Part shown: one piece after another, positions 1-14,178 of the stretch
Layout: the number at the start of each line of letters is the position of its first letter
How positions within the stretch are numbered: the stretch's first letter is position 1
From: Plasmodiophora brassicae
Lineage: Eukaryota > Endomyxa: Phytomyxea > Phytomyxea > Plasmodiophorida
NCBI GenBank assembly: GCA_036867785.1
Contig: CP145411.1
Coordinates: 1,240,001 to 1,304,000 of the forward strand
DNA: 64,000 nt
Reading direction: 5' to 3'
Program-made: the position numbers and the translations under genes
Notes under the pieces: model-generated
Databases searched by the model: none
Told to the model about the DNA's origin: nothing
The model's input: the letters and a program-made list of their open reading frames with translations, nothing else

Positions 1-426
1 GCACTGGCAGGACCGGCGCGCCAGCACGCCCAGCGTGTCGCCCGTGTCGGGCCAGACGACGATGACGGCGTCGCCGGCGAACTTGAAGACGTCGCCGCCG
101 TGCCTGGCGACGACCTTGACCAGGATGCCAAAGTACGCCTTGACGATGCGGGCCAGGTCCTCGATGCCGTTATGCGTTTCGCCCAGCTGCTCGCACATGG
201 CCGTGTACCCGCTGATGTCGGCGAACAGGACCGCCGTCGTCAGCCGGTGACGAGCGGGCAGCGACAGCGGCACCGGGTCCGAGCAGTGCCCGGCCAGGAA
301 CTGGACGACCACCGACGGGATGTACGAGCACAGGTTGATCAGCGACGCCGACGACAGCGGGACGGGCCCCGGCGCTCGCCTGCTGCTGTCGTCGCGACGA
401 TACCTGCCGCCGCCGTCGTCTGTCAT
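1..426 (-). CDS. Class III adenylyl cyclase, soluble-AC type (3' end outside window)
   Basis: Would convert ATP to cAMP in the cytosol. Reading the minus strand from the ATG at 426 gives an open frame to the window edge. The first cyclase domain is clear: LFADISGYTAM (metal-binding Asp at residue 70) and HGGDVFKFAGDAVIVVW (second metal-binding Asp at residue 119). This spacing and wording match the first catalytic domain of soluble (ADCY10-like) cyclases. A short basic N-terminus precedes it. ADCY10-family proteins are far longer, so most of the gene lies beyond coordinate 1. The start is the first ATG in the frame. The next gene upstream is on the same strand and ends 145 bp away. Family assignment is secure; the exact subfamily is inferred from about 140 residues. 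Confidence 0.85.
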   Translation of the reverse strand, partial: MTDDGGGRYRRDDSSRRAPGPVPLSSASLINLCSYIPSVVVQFLAGHCSDPVPLSLPARHRLTTAVLFADISGYTAMCEQLGETHNGIEDLARIVKAYFGILVKVVARHGGDVFKFAGDAVIVVWPDTGDTLGVLARRSCQC

Positions 427-571
427 CCCTGCTGATGGGCGCCCTGCACCGCACGAGCATGCGCGCGCCGGATCCCGACGATGCCCCACTGGCCGGGTCG
501 TATCTACGACGATCAGCGGTACCTGGAACGTACCCGCCACACGACCTACATAGGCAGGTGACCGGGTTGTA

Positions 572-3500
572 TTAGGCGGGGAACTCCATCTTCTTCAGGA
601 AGTCGTCGATCGCGGCGCCCGGCTTGCTGCCGGCGACGCTGGCCTCCCGCGGGTCGTCGGCGTCCTTGCCCTTGAGGTCGTCGGCGACCTCCTTGGCGAT
701 CACCTCGGACAGGCGAGCGGACGGCTCCCTGGCCCTGTACGCGTAGTCGATCACGTAGTCGGGGCGCAGGTCCTTGATCTTGGCCTCGAAGGCGGCCGCC
801 ATGGATTCGGCCCGGACTGTCAGCACCCCGCCCCCCGATCAGTACTGTGGGACACAGGCGGTCGTGGGGCGCGCCGCCTACTGCATCGATTGCCGAGGAC
901 GACAACGTTGCGTTTCAGGGACGCGTTCTTCTGCTCCAGCAGGTCGACCTTGGTCTCCAGGGTGCGGATCTGCTCGCGCGCCTCGGCGTTCTTGGCGGTC
1001 AGCGCCTCCGTGTGCTGTTGCCGGCGCGCGATCTCCATGACCTTCGTCTGCAGATCCGTCCGGGTCCAGTTCAGGTCGGTCCGCATCTACAGACGTGTGG
1101 CGAGACGCAGTCAGCCGCCCACACGCGCTGCCAGACGCATGGCCCGCAGCAGTGTGACCTGTCGAAGGATCTGGCTCTCCAGCTTGAGGCTGTCCAGGGC
1201 GGCCGTGTCGTGCTGGGCGGTGGACCGGCGACGACCCCGAGCCGAACGTGCCGGGCTAGCCGCCGTCGTTACGCTCGGCAGAGTGACGTCGAGCTGGCCA
1301 CGCGCCTTCATTGCTGGGCGGACAATCGATCAGGCGAAACAGCAGGCGGTACGCGCCGTGCGAAACACCTTCGACCCTGGAGGCCCATCCCTCGAAGCGC
1401 TTGTCGTTGATGAGCCGGTCCTTCTGCGTCGCTTGGATTTGCCGTTTCAGATCGGCGTTCAGTGCGATCTGTTTCTGCAGGTCGCCCTTGACGGTGTCCA
1501 GCTGCTCCTGGGCGCTGCGAAGGGCGGTCTCGGTTCTGATGCGCCCGTGCAGGGCGTCGGCCAGCTCCCGAGCCACATCCGATTTGCTGGTTCGAGCAAC
1601 CACCAACTGCACGGGCCGGGCCATGATCAGCACAGCCGCCGAGCAGTACAACTTGACAAACGAGGGGACGCAACCTGCTGTTTCAGAGCCAGCAGGCCGG
1701 ACTTGGCGTCGGCGATGTCGGCGCGTCGGCTGAACTCGCTCTCGACGAGGGCCCTGTCCTTGGCAAGCGATTTCGTCGCTGTCGCCTGCATGCGCTGCGA
1801 TTGCAACCGGTGCTCGGCGCGTACTTCACTGATCTCCGTTAAGATCTCATTGTCGCGCGACTCCTGCCGGCGCTGGTTCGTCTCCGCTCGCCGCACCTGC
1901 GCCCGTCTCAAACAAGGCGAACTGGTTGCGACGAGCACGCGTACCCGGGCGTTGGCCATTTGCAACTCGGCGACAGCCCGGTCGCGCTCCTGCTCCCACT
2001 GGTCACATCGTTGCCTGGCCTTGACCAGGGCCTTCTGCGACTCCGCAAAGGCGACCCGCATCTGCTCGAGCTCCGACGTGACCCTATCGAGAGAGCGCAG
2101 CGCTGAGGTCGAGCCGACCTGTGAAACATACACTGCCCGCCTACGATGCCAGTGTCGTCTGCAAGTCGATCGTAGCCTGCTGCCATTTCTTCTCGGCCTC
2201 GACAGGTATCCGGGCGACGTCGGCCAGCTGGTGCTCAGCGCGATGGGCGCGCGCCTCCATCTGAACAGCCGAGGTCAGGGTGCCCCCGGCGAACATACCA
2301 TGCGGTCAACATTGCGACCGTTGCCAGTTCCGACTGGATATGGGACGAATGTTCCAGGGCGCGTTTCCATTGGCGGTCGGCGTGCTCGCACTGGCCCATC
2401 AGGGTCTCGTTGGCGGCCCGCAACTGCTTCATTTCGACCTTCAACTGGGCGGCCATCTGTTGCAGCAAACGCATTGTCAGACGACGTGTGCGCCCAGCAG
2501 TGGGACGCAGGGGGGCGACCTGGTCGGATTTGGCTTGTAGCGACCCGATCAAGGTGACCAAGCGCGCGTTATCGACGGCCTGCTGCTGAATGACGGCCTG
2601 AGCTTCGGCCAGACGTCGATTCAGGAGCTCCTCGGTCTTGGCGATGGCCTCGGTGGACGCCTTGGCATCGTTCTTCAACGACAAGACGACGGCCTTCTCC
2701 TGCATAAGCTCGTCGGACAGATGCTCGATCCGATCCTCCAGCGCCTTCGCCTGCATTTCGCTGAAGACCAGAGAGTAAGCGGCATGCCTGGCCGACGGGT
2801 CGTTACGGTCCCAGTGCCTGCCTTTTCTTGAGGGCGCCCAGAATCTGGTAGTATGCCAGGCCGCTCCGTTCCAGGGCCTTCTGAGTCCGCATCTCCGCCT
2901 CACGACTGTCTTTCAGGTTCGATATCGTTTCATCGTGCGTCTTGGACAGCCGGAACTGGCGATGCTCGAGAGCGTTGTACTTGGCCTGCAGGGCGACGTT
3001 GTCTTCCTCGGCCCGTTTCGATATCACCTCCAGGACGTGTAGTTGTTTCCTGCGCGTTATCAATAAGGGACGGCGGGCACATGGACGCGGTAATGGTAAG
3101 GGTAACGAACTTGGCGTTGGCCGCATCGGCGGCCGTGCGACGCAAGATGCCGTCGCGTTCGTCCATGGCGTCGACCGATTGCTCCCAGCGGAACAGGAGC
3201 AGGTCATTCGATCGGCACAGCAGGTCTAGCTCTGCAACAGCGACATGCGATTAGTTGCCGCTCGATAACGGCAGTGTACGACGGCGATGGGCGCTGACCT
3301 TTGACGACAGCTGACAATGCTGTTTGCGCCAGTTTGGTTTCGTGTTTCTGTGCGACGGCTTCGCAGCTGACATCCCGCACGGCCACCACGGCGCGCTCGA
3401 ACTTGTTCTGCCATTGGTTCAGGTTGCGAAGGATGACGCGTTTCTCTTCCTGAAGTCTGCCGATCTCAGACTGCAGGCTCTGCTGGAACAGGTGGTGCAT

Positions 3501-4224
3501 TCTGCGCGGGGACCCCACCCGGTGTCACCCATCGTGACCAAGGCGACGAGCGTGTGGCGGTCGGGCTCTGACCTGAGGTCATCGGCGACCACGTTCTGCA
3601 ACTGCCGCATCTTGGCGTTCTCGTTGACCTGCGTATCGACCTTATCGTGCAGTGCAGCAATTTCCACCTTGGACGATTGGTTGCTGTCTCGCAGGCTGGA
3701 TGCCTCGCCGGTCACCTCGACCAATCGCCAGCGCAGCTGTTTCGTTTCGCTCATGCTAGACTCCAGCTGCTGTTGCCTGGGCAATCGCGGTACGACGCGT
3801 CAGCGACACACCCGAAGCGGCCGTGCCTGCGTCCTCCTACGTGGAGTGGACGCTGCGTTTCAGGTCGATGATCTGGGATTTCGCCTGGCGCAATGCCAGG
3901 GCCAGGTCGGTGCGAGACCGTTCCGTCCACTTGAGCGCGTCGTCCCGGACGCCTGTCATCCAGCGGCCAGGTCAGCCCCGATACGACGAGCGCCCGCTGG
4001 CGTCTCATACCAATCTGCTCATGCAGCGCCTGCAGCTGCGTGTCGAGTTGATCGAGGACGGCAACCTGGAAGCGGCGGTTGTGCTCGAGCAGGCGCGCCT
4101 CGTCCGCAACCTCGTCGTCGGTCAGCTGTACGGCGGGACCGGGTCGTGCGGCATCACCGATGACGCCCGGCGGATGCCCGACCGCATCCCAGGACTTGTC
4201 CTTGTCAAGGACGCCATCGGCCAT
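572..4224 (-). CDS. Long coiled-coil protein, multi-exon
   Basis: About ten or more exons on the minus strand encode a protein dominated by heptad-rich, Glu/Lys/Gln/Arg-rich segments. It starts at the ATG at 4224 (MADGVLDKDKSWDAVGHPPG, with an in-frame stop upstream) and ends FLKKMEFPA-stop at 572. Junctions checked by frame: intron 3953-4010 (exon 1 ends ...ALHEQIG, exon 2 begins VRDDALKW), 3777-3840, 1087-1122 and 817-881; other junctions are approximate. No enzyme domain, zinc finger or membrane segment is visible. Such proteins are often centrosomal, flagellar or tethering factors, but I cannot name a family. It ends 145 bp before the cyclase start and begins 437 bp from the divergent kinase gene. 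Confidence 0.75.
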
Positions 4225-6741
<2,517 letters not shown>

Positions 6742-7052
6742 TTGGGCTAATTGCGCAATACATGCCTTCAATAGATATCTACCACGTGTCGGGGCTCCGA
6801 AGGTGCTCGTCCCGGCTCCGGACCGACCCGCGGTCCGGTCCGCACTAGGCGTGCCCGCCAGGGGTCGGCAACCGGTATCGCGACATTCCATATGACAGCG
6901 TGCAGGATGGTCCCCGTACAGGCAGATATGAGCCACTCGGGTCCGTGCTCGACCGTCTCTTCACCGGCCGATTCCGTTTGAGTAATCAACGTGTCGTGTC
7001 AGGGCCGGCAACGGGCGACGCGAGCGCCAGGTCACCGGCGGGACAGGACCAG

Positions 7053-7229
7053 ATGGACACACGTAGCGAATTGCTGCTCGTCAAGGCCCAGCTGCTGGCC
7101 ATGTCGCGCATGCACGACGAGCAGAAAGTAGCGAACCGAGCCCTGCGAGAAGAAATTCTCGTCCTGCGATCAGCTGTGCGAGGTGCCGAGCTCGGCACCA
7201 TAGCGTCGAACGGCGAGTCGAATTCGTAG
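7053..7229 (+). CDS. Possible small coiled-coil protein or last exon
   Basis: An ATG at 7053 opens a 58-residue frame, MDTRSELLLVKAQLLAMSRM..., rich in Leu, Glu and Arg with coiled-coil character, ending at 7229. The same frame is open upstream into the 6850-7050 region, so it may be the last exon of a gene whose first exon I cannot place. It lies between the kinase stop (6741) and the carrier start (7455) on the same strand. The 6742-7052 interval otherwise shows nothing recognisable. No family recognised. Confidence 0.35.
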   Translation: MDTRSELLLVKAQLLAMSRMHDEQKVANRALREEILVLRSAVRGAELGTIASNGESNS

Positions 7230-7454
7230 TGTATATGCTCTAGTAAATGAACCAGTCCGTACATGTTATCAGGACGGGCAGGCGGTGCACGCCCACAGCA
7301 GAATCCGGTGACGAGCAGGGCAGCACCTGTCCACAAGCGATGCCAGTGGGCTTGCCGGGCGGGCGGATTGGTGGCGGGGTGCGGGAGGGGCGGATGGCGC
7401 GCCTCGCGCCGGGGTGTTGCCAGTTGGCGGTCAAGTGCGGGCGCCGGCGCACCC

Positions 7455-8670
7455 ATGGACGATGGGGAGATCACCTGGCGCAACCTGAACAAACCGAAGC
7501 TGTTCCTGTATCAGTTCGGCGTCTTCATGGGCATCCGCGCCTGCTTGTACCCGGCCACGGTCCTGAAGACGAACCTGCAGGTCGACCAGGGCGCCACCGT
7601 CGCCCGTACCGCACGGCGCATCCTGGCCGACGCAGGCATCAGAGGATTCTGGAGAGGGTTCCCCACTATTGCATTCGGCATCGTACCTGCGCAAATGGTA
7701 CCTACCGTGTTGCGGCCTGTGCTGAACTCGCCCCGGCTGATCGTGCATGCACCTCTCGTCTAGTTATACCTGACTGTCTACGAATCCGGCAGGGAGAACC
7801 TGGAACCCGTGCTGCCGGCCGCAGCCAGATCGTTTGTCGCTGGCGGTACAGCAAGCCTGTGCTCACAGTTCGTCATGGTCCCCGTCGACGTCGTATCGCA
7901 GGTCAGTAACGCTGCTGCTGCTACCACTACGCTGCATTGTCCACGTTTGATGTCATTCGTAATCCCGTCCATCCATAGTCCATGCAATTGAGCCGCCGTC
8001 TGGCACCGGCAGAAGGTGCCCACAAGACCGCTTGTGGGTCCCCGTAGCCCAACGTACTGTTCACCGTGCAGCCCTGCTAAGATGGCCATTGCCGCATCAG
8101 GGTCCACCGTTCGACAGATCGTCAGCCAGGAAGGTGCTGCTGGCTTGTACAAAGGTTTCCTGTCGAGTGCTGCGGTCTATATGCCCTTCTCGGCGATCTG
8201 GTGGAGCACCTGTAAGGCGCCGGCGCCGTGATTCCGCATCGCGATTCACCAACCGCAATACGTACTGCGAATAGGCACGGCGGCAAAGCGGTTCGTATAC
8301 CAGCATCGTGATGCGCCGGATGCATCCCGTCCGATGGGGGCGCACGACGTGGCGCTGCATGCGACATGCGGGGCATTCGCTGCGTTTGTCGGTACACAAC
8401 CGTTGACGGTGACGACATGCAACGCCCTTGCCCTGATGTGTCGGTTGTCCAGGTGTCATGACGACCGCCCCGCTGGACACGATCAAGACGCTGCGCCAGA
8501 CGACCCATGCGCACCTGTCGTCTTGGCAGATTGCTGCCTGCCAGAAATCGGTGTTGGGTTTGTGGCGCGGATCGCAGGCCCGCCTGCTCAGTTCCCTGCC
8601 GTTCTCGGTGCTGGGCATATCCGCCTACGAAGTCATCAAGCGTTGGGCCAGCAACGACCCGGCATGCTGA
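7455..8670 (+). CDS. Mitochondrial carrier, SLC25A44-like
   Basis: Predicted inner-membrane solute carrier; SLC25A44 in animals imports branched-chain amino acids, but substrate here is inferred. Starts MDDGEITWRNLNKPKLFLYQ and has three carrier repeats. Repeat 1 contains LYPATVLKTNLQ (PxxxxK/R signature). Repeat 2 contains FVAGGTASLCSQ followed by VPVDVVSQ. Repeat 3 contains TAPLDTIKTLRQ. The opening W-x2-L-x-K-x3-Y and VPVDVVSQ are strongly SLC25A44-like. Introns: 7698-7763, 7902 to about 7979, about 8035-8070, about 8216-8275 and about 8392-8452, all joining in frame. Stop at 8668-8670. The predicted protein is about the normal 300-residue length. Confidence 0.88.
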
Positions 8671-8751
8671 CACGCGCGAGTCGCGTACGGGCACTGAATT
8701 GTATAAAGAATTATTATGCGGGCGGGAGAGGCGTACCGGGTGGCATTGACG

Positions 8752-9387
8752 TCAGCGCATCGGTGTCGGCCGGTCGCCGTCCGTACTGCAGCGTTGTCGT
8801 TTCGAGCCGACCGCGCTCTGCTCGGGAACACTGGGCACCAGCGCGTACCCCGGCGGTATACAGGGCCAGAAGTACGGCCCGAACGGCGGTGGCTCACTCG
8901 TCCTGTCACAAGACAGCCCATGAATGCCCGTTTCGGCACAGATACATCCGCGCGGCCAGGCCGAGGTCACGTACCACCAGCCGTAGGCGATCTGGGGCGG
9001 TTGCTCGAATGTAGGAGAGCGGGCGGGTGCCGGCCCCGCCCCGCATATGCCAGGCGTCGAGGTCGCCTCCAGAGGCGCACACTGAGGCGTGGAGAAGTTC
9101 AGCGGCGTACGGGGCGTCGGTGGCAGAATCTGTCGCAGGCGACGGGTGGACGGCAAGGGCGTCGGTGAGAACAGCGGCGAGAAGGGCACCGATGGCACAG
9201 TGGCGGTGGCGTGCGTCGTCCCAGCGGTCGATGCAGGCCCCCCTGTGGGCCACGACGCCAGCAGTTCGAACGACGGGTCGGCGGATGGCGTCGGGGTCGT
9301 CATTGATGGCAGGGCGGGCCCGCACGAACCAGTGGCGGGCGGACACTCAGGGTGCGCGCCAAAAGGACCGCTGACCCAGGCGACCAT
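8752..9387 (-). CDS. Proline-rich protein of unknown function
   Basis: Single open frame of 211 codons from the ATG at 9387 to the stop at 8752. It is rich in Pro, Ser, Thr and Ala, with a C-terminal block PPPFGPYFWPCIPPGY that could bind WW or SH3-type domains. No signal peptide, membrane span or catalytic motif is visible. It converges with the carrier gene (81 bp apart at the 3' ends). The upstream frame is open past 9420 but contains no earlier ATG. I recognise no family; base composition is like its host neighbours. Confidence 0.5.
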   Translation of the reverse strand: MVAWVSGPFGAHPECPPATGSCGPALPSMTTPTPSADPSFELLASWPTGGPASTAGTTHATATVPSVPFSPLFSPTPLPSTRRLRQILPPTPRTPLNFSTPQCAPLEATSTPGICGAGPAPARSPTFEQPPQIAYGWWYVTSAWPRGCICAETGIHGLSCDRTSEPPPFGPYFWPCIPPGYALVPSVPEQSAVGSKRQRCSTDGDRPTPMR

Positions 9388-9556
9388 GGCGCTCCTATGT
9401 ACAGTAGGTACATACACCACTCTACCCTAGGTAGGTATCCATGTATTTGCACTTATTGTACAACACCGTCGACAAGGCGGTGAACGGCAACAACAGAGGG
9501 GTTAATGAGCGGCACGCCGTACAATATGCAATACGTATCCGTAGACGCACCCCGCC

Positions 9557-10882
9557 CTACTCCTGCAAGTCCACGATCGCCGGCGCGTCTTCATCGTCGC
9601 TGTTGAATGTGCCTTGTGCGTTCAGCACGGGTGCACCCGTGAGATGCCACCCGAATTTGCTGCTGACCAAGGCCCGCAGCCGATGCAGGGCGGGTCGCAG
9701 GGGTGTATCCTCGCCGAGCTCAAACAGGTCCGACAGGCAGCGGGTCAGGAAGTTGTGCCTCGTCAGGTCGCATGCAAAGAAATCATCCGGCGCCTGTTTC
9801 ATCTGGCTGCACAGGACATCTGACCAGGCGAAATTAGGCACCAGGACAATAGGGTCGGCACGCACATGCATGAACGTACTGATAAAATTCCCATAGAATG
9901 GGCGATGATCGGTCATTGCCCGCGGACAGGTGCACACCAGGGAGAGCAGTCGTTTCCACTGTTCGAACCCTTCGAACGATTGCCCAATGACGAACAGGAC
10001 AAACGCGTATTGCAGCTCACCAAGGATGGCATCCCAGTCGTTGCCAGCGATGGCCTCGAGCTGATCGGACCGATCCAGGTATGCCCGCGTCAGCTCGTGT
10101 GGCGCCATGGGCCTTCTTGGAGTGAACGACTCCAGGTCGGTGAAATAAATGCGGGTTGTTTCAACGTTGCACTCAGCGCCAGGCGCCTGCGACCCGGATA
10201 TGACGCCGTTGCCCACAGGAGACAACTTCTTGAGCACATCGTTCGAGATAAAGTTAGTCAGCGACCTCCAGTCGTCAAACGATTCGAACGGATACGGGCC
10301 CAGGCCCAGATCGAAGTCATGCCTGCGAACGCCTGATGGACTCGGTTAACGACAATGCCGACGTCCGCAGGCATCAATCACATCACCACACACATACCAT
10401 CGGCGTACCGGTTGTACTCGTCTTCATCAGACAGCACGACAAGCTGCTCAGTGACAGGGTCCCAGCGCCCAACCCAGACGTCACTACCGTCAGGTTCCAA
10501 GACGACAAACTGGCCCGTGCGCATGCCATGAACGCCATCGCCGCCCGTATAGATGTAATGCGGACCGGTCGGCACCTGGCATATACCCTGGAACTTGGGC
10601 CCAACTTGCCAGCAGGCCAGATCGATGCCAACCGTCGCGTTGGCCGGCACACCAAGACACAGGACCGTGGGCATCACGGGCCAGCCTTGTATGCACTGAC
10701 TGGTCCACCAGGTAGTCGCTGGCAGCAGCAGGCGACGGTAGTTGCGCGCAGTTACGGACCTGGCCTGAGTGGGCGCTGTCAAGGCGGCAGTGGCGTCCAC
10801 TATCGAGACAGGGTCGCGTGGTGCTGCGGCCAGGAAGGCAGGCAGGTGCCCACGGGAAGGGCGGGGGGGAGGCAGTTGCCAT
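9557..10882 (-). CDS. AAR2: AAR2-like U5 snRNP assembly factor
   Basis: AAR2 binds Prp8 during U5 snRNP maturation in the nucleus. The N-terminal exon carries VGIDLACWQVGPKFQGICQV and PTGPHYIYTGG, matching the AAR2 beta domain (GID...W.VGPKF.G). An intron near 10335-10395 then joins LGPYPFESFDDWRSLTNFI, matching the linker in human AAR2. The C-terminal helical domain has ILGELQYAFVLFVIGQSFEG, then FEQWKRLLSLVC. Stop TAG is at 9557. The 5' end is uncertain: the conserved frame has no ATG until one in another frame at 10882 (MATASPPPF), which needs one or two small introns in 10720-10860. The 343-bp gap to the divergent Sec1-type gene must hold both promoters. Confidence 0.87.
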
Positions 10883-11224
10883 TTTTCGATACATAGAGCA
10901 TGTCGCCGTCAGCGTGTCCGGCCGCGTGGCCTAGTGGTGGACAGTCAGCAGACATCAGCCGGCCGTGCCTGATGCGGCACCCCGCGCACGAAAGGCATCG
11001 GCCCCGTTGTCCTGGTCCTGTGTGCGGTCCCCAGTGAATGAATACGTCGTGCCGCAGCAGGCACAATTACCTATCCGGAGCGGCCCTGCCCCCGCCTGCC
11101 AGTGCCACTGGGCAGCGGCGCTCGGGTGCAAAAAAAGGGGCGGGCGCCTGTCTGCTGGTGGTGCAGTGGTGGGCGTGGCGTGCCTGGCAGCGACGACGCC
11201 GCTCAGCGACCCGCACACCCGCCA
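10883..11224. promoter_or_regulatory. Divergent promoter interval, AAR2 / SM protein
   Basis: 342 bp between the approximate AAR2 start (minus) and the SM-protein ATG at 11225 (plus). It is GC-rich. Short frames are open but none has recognisable protein content. No TATA box seen. Confidence 0.35.
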
Positions 11225-13299
11225 ATGACGGACCTGAAGGCCATCCTGGGCGCAAAGCTGCTCGCCGTCATCAAGGAGAGCCGAGAGCGTCCCACCGACT
11301 ACCTCGTCTGCGTCTGCGATGACTACACGACCAAGATCATGTCGTCGTGCCTGCGTGTCCACGCGATCAACGACGCCGGCGTCGGCGCCGTCGTCAATAT
11401 CAACTTCGATCGAGAGTATCTGCCGTCAACGCCGGCCATCTACTTCCTGGAACCCACAGCCGAGAACTGGAAGACCATGCTGGGCGATTTCGCCGGCAAA
11501 CGTCCCCGGTACGGGTTCGTCCACCTGTACACGACGTCGCCGGTACCGACGGACCTACTCAATCAAATGAAAGGTAGGCGAATGCGCAGCGATGTGCGTC
11601 GCGACCTGCCCCCGATAAGTGGTACCCAGGCGCTACGAACTTTGTCGCCCGTGTCAAGCAGTTCAAGGAGATCAACATCGATTTCCTGGCCGTGGAATCT
11701 CGTGTATTCACTTTCGGCAGGCCCAGAACGATTCCGTCGCTCTATTTCAAATCGGTGGCCGCCTCCACCCTGTCATCGGAATTGCGTCGCACCGCTGCAC
11801 AGCTGTCGTCGCTCTGTATGTGTGCACGTGCTCGCGCCGATCGTCCGTCTGGACCAAATCGCTGACCACCGCGCCACCCAGGTGTGACGCTCGGCGAGTA
11901 TCCATACATCAGATATGTTCAGTCCAACGGGATCACGGCCGAAATCGCCAAGCTGGTCGACAAGGCTCTGGAGAACGTCGTCCGAACGCTGCCCTCGTGG
12001 AAATTCAATCCAAACCGGGGCACGCTCCTCATCGTTGATCGCGCCATCGACTGCATTGCACCGCTGATGCATGAGTTCACGTACCAGTCCATGATCAACG
12101 ACATTCTGACGGTGGACGGCGAGATCTGCAAGACGAAGCCCATCTCTAAGGACTCGTCTACGAAGAGCGACGGGAAGAATGCTGATGCTGGGTCGTTTGT
12201 CCTCAGCGAGGACGACAGCCTGTGGCGGGACCTGCGCCACAAACATATCGGTGAAGCCCTGCCCACTGTCAACGGGCAGTTCAACGACTTCAAGAACAAG
12301 AATGCGGTCGCCAACCTGTCCGAGGATGCCTCGCTGAAGGACCTCGTCAAGGCCGCCAAAGGTGCGACATCGTTCAAATCCGAGATACAGCGGTTCACGA
12401 AGCACTTGACGATCCTGGAGAACGCATTCGATCACTTCGACAAGCAAGGCCTGAAGAAGCTCGGTTAGGTGGCGGCGCCGTCTACACGCTTTGGGCGAAG
12501 TCTGACGCTTTGCCGTGGTTGGGTGATAGGCGAAATTGAACAGGACATGGTGACCGGTGTCAACGAGGACGGCAAGAAGACGAACAAGACGGACTTGATG
12601 ACGTCGCTTGTGTCGATCATCGAGGATCAGTCGATCGCCCCGCAGGACAAGTTGCGCCTGATCATGATCTACATCATCGCGCAGGACGGCATCAAGGAGT
12701 CGACCCGGAAGAAACTGTTCACTGTCGCGAAACTCAACGACAAGGACCAGGACGCTATCCAGAACCTGTTCCATCTGGGGATCACGTTGCAGACGAACCG
12801 CAAGAATTCGTCGACGCTGTCGTCGGCGACGTTGAAGAAGAACGCCGCTCTGGCCAAGTCGACTCAGCTGTCGCTCATGAGGTTTATCCCGGTGATCGCC
12901 GACCTGATCGACGGCATCGTCAACGGGACGCTCGATCGTCAGACGTACCCGTACCTGAAGGAGCCGCCCGAGGCAGAGCACACTGGCCGTTCTGCTGCCT
13001 CGGCCAGATCCGCACGAACAAAACCATCGGCAGCCCCGAGAGCGAACAAGTGGCGAAACCGGGGAGATGGTGACGATGGCGATTCGTCGGGCAGCGTCCC
13101 GACTGCGATGCGTCAAATGATCTTCATTGCCGGCGGGTGCACGTTCAGCGAGATGCGGCAGATCTACGAGGCGGCCTCCAGCACCGGTGTCGAACTCATC
13201 CTGGGATCCACGTCGACGCTGACCCCGAAGCAGTTCCTCGAGGAGATGTCGTCGTCGCACACGGCTGCAGCCGATATCGAGATCAACCTCGACGAATGA
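11225..13299 (+). CDS. Sec1/Munc18 (SM) family protein
   Basis: Cytosolic regulator of SNARE-mediated fusion at the plasma membrane (Sec1/STXBP1/KEULE branch). Domain 1 starts MTDLKAILGAKLLAVIKESR, followed by YTTKIMSSCLRVHAINDAGV; then PAIYFLEPTAENW and YGFVHLYTTSPVP. Domain 3 includes GTLLIVDRAIDCIAPLMHEF and TYQSMINDIL. The C-terminal domain includes LSLMRFIPVIADLIDGIVNG, AMRQMIFIAGGCTFSEMRQI and VELILGSTSTLTPKQFLEEM. Introns joining in frame: 11574-11629, 11816-11881 (SSLC/VTLGEYPYIRY) and 12464-12529 (KKLG/EIEQD). A low-complexity insert, rich in Ser, Ala and Arg, lies near 12980-13090 before the last strand. Stop TGA 13297-13299. Length is normal for the family. Confidence 0.93.
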
Positions 13300-13359
13300 C
13301 TGCCGCCCTAAGCGGTCTCCCTCTTTGTAGATCAGTGGCGTAATAATACATTTGGCATT

Positions 13360-13408
13360 GTGCATCAGATGCTGTCGTGTGTGTGTATGTGTCTGAGTGT
13401 GTGTTCAC
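13360..13408. repeat. GT-rich microsatellite-like tract
   Basis: Imperfect (GT)n stretch between the convergent ends of the SM gene and the membrane-protein gene. It is interrupted by A and C and is a minor feature. Confidence 0.6.
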
Positions 13409-13999
13409 TCATTTCGTTCGTTCGCGATGGCTTGATACGGGTCGACGGCGCTCATCATCCGTTGGCACCCGTATCAGTACGACATGGTTGCCGAGGTCGT
13501 CTCGGAACATGAACCTGCATTCGTCGCCGGCAACGCACCCGAAATATGAATCGAGGGTGGCTGTCCAGAGGCGTCCCCGATCTGGCAACCAGGTGAGCCA
13601 CAGCTCCATCCGCACTGATGACAGGGGGCGGTTCTGCCGGAGGAAGGCGATGCCCCGAGCAACCGTGGACCCCGACTCCTCGTCGGTAGCCGAGGCGTTC
13701 CACCACCGAATGCCATTGTTGGTCGGATCGGGCACCCCGGCTGGACTAGACAGATGTAGGAGATATGAGGCAGACAGAGGTTGGCTGGTGGTCATTCGGA
13801 ACCGGGCGCCTTCAAACAGTGTCGGCAACCGCACGCCTGGTACAGCCTGTGGACGCGTATGGTGGATGATGGCGACGAAGCCGACCAGGCCCAAGAGGCC
13901 GGCGCCCAGGGCCGCTACAGGCGCAATGCGGGAGGACCGCTGGAGAACGATCACAGATCGATTCCACCAACGCGATGATGGGCGACCCGATAACAGCAT
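13409..13999 (-). CDS. Single-pass membrane protein, unknown
   Basis: An ATG at 13999 opens 196 codons ending at 13409. A basic N-terminus (MLLSGRPSSRWWNRSVIVLQ) is followed by one hydrophobic span, APVAALGAGLLGLVGFVAII, at about residues 26-46. The remaining 150 residues are likely lumenal or extracellular, with Trp-rich segments such as RMELWLTWLP and LWTATLDSYFG. The topology looks like a type II signal anchor. No family recognised. It is convergent with the SM gene and lies downstream of the OGT-like gene on the same strand. Confidence 0.6.
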   Translation of the reverse strand: MLLSGRPSSRWWNRSVIVLQRSSRIAPVAALGAGLLGLVGFVAIIHHTRPQAVPGVRLPTLFEGARFRMTTSQPLSASYLLHLSSPAGVPDPTNNGIRWWNASATDEESGSTVARGIAFLRQNRPLSSVRMELWLTWLPDRGRLWTATLDSYFGCVAGDECRFMFRDDLGNHVVLIRVPTDDERRRPVSSHRERTK

Positions 14000-14178
14000 G
14001 GCGGAGCACCGCTCTTCATTAACACGACTCCAGCACCACCATCGAATCTTGGTACCGTGTGACCTGATCGGGCAATAGACAGCATGACTCGGATGCAGAA
14101 TCCAGCAAGGTGAGATAGTTTACAATCGGCTGTACTGCATTGTACGGCGTAGAGCAGCAGCGGCAGCAGCAGCACGAC

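Noticed and set aside
890-2557. 555-codon plus-strand open frame
   Set aside because: It is the antisense shadow of the minus-strand coiled-coil exons, kept open by GC-rich codon bias, and has no protein-like motifs.
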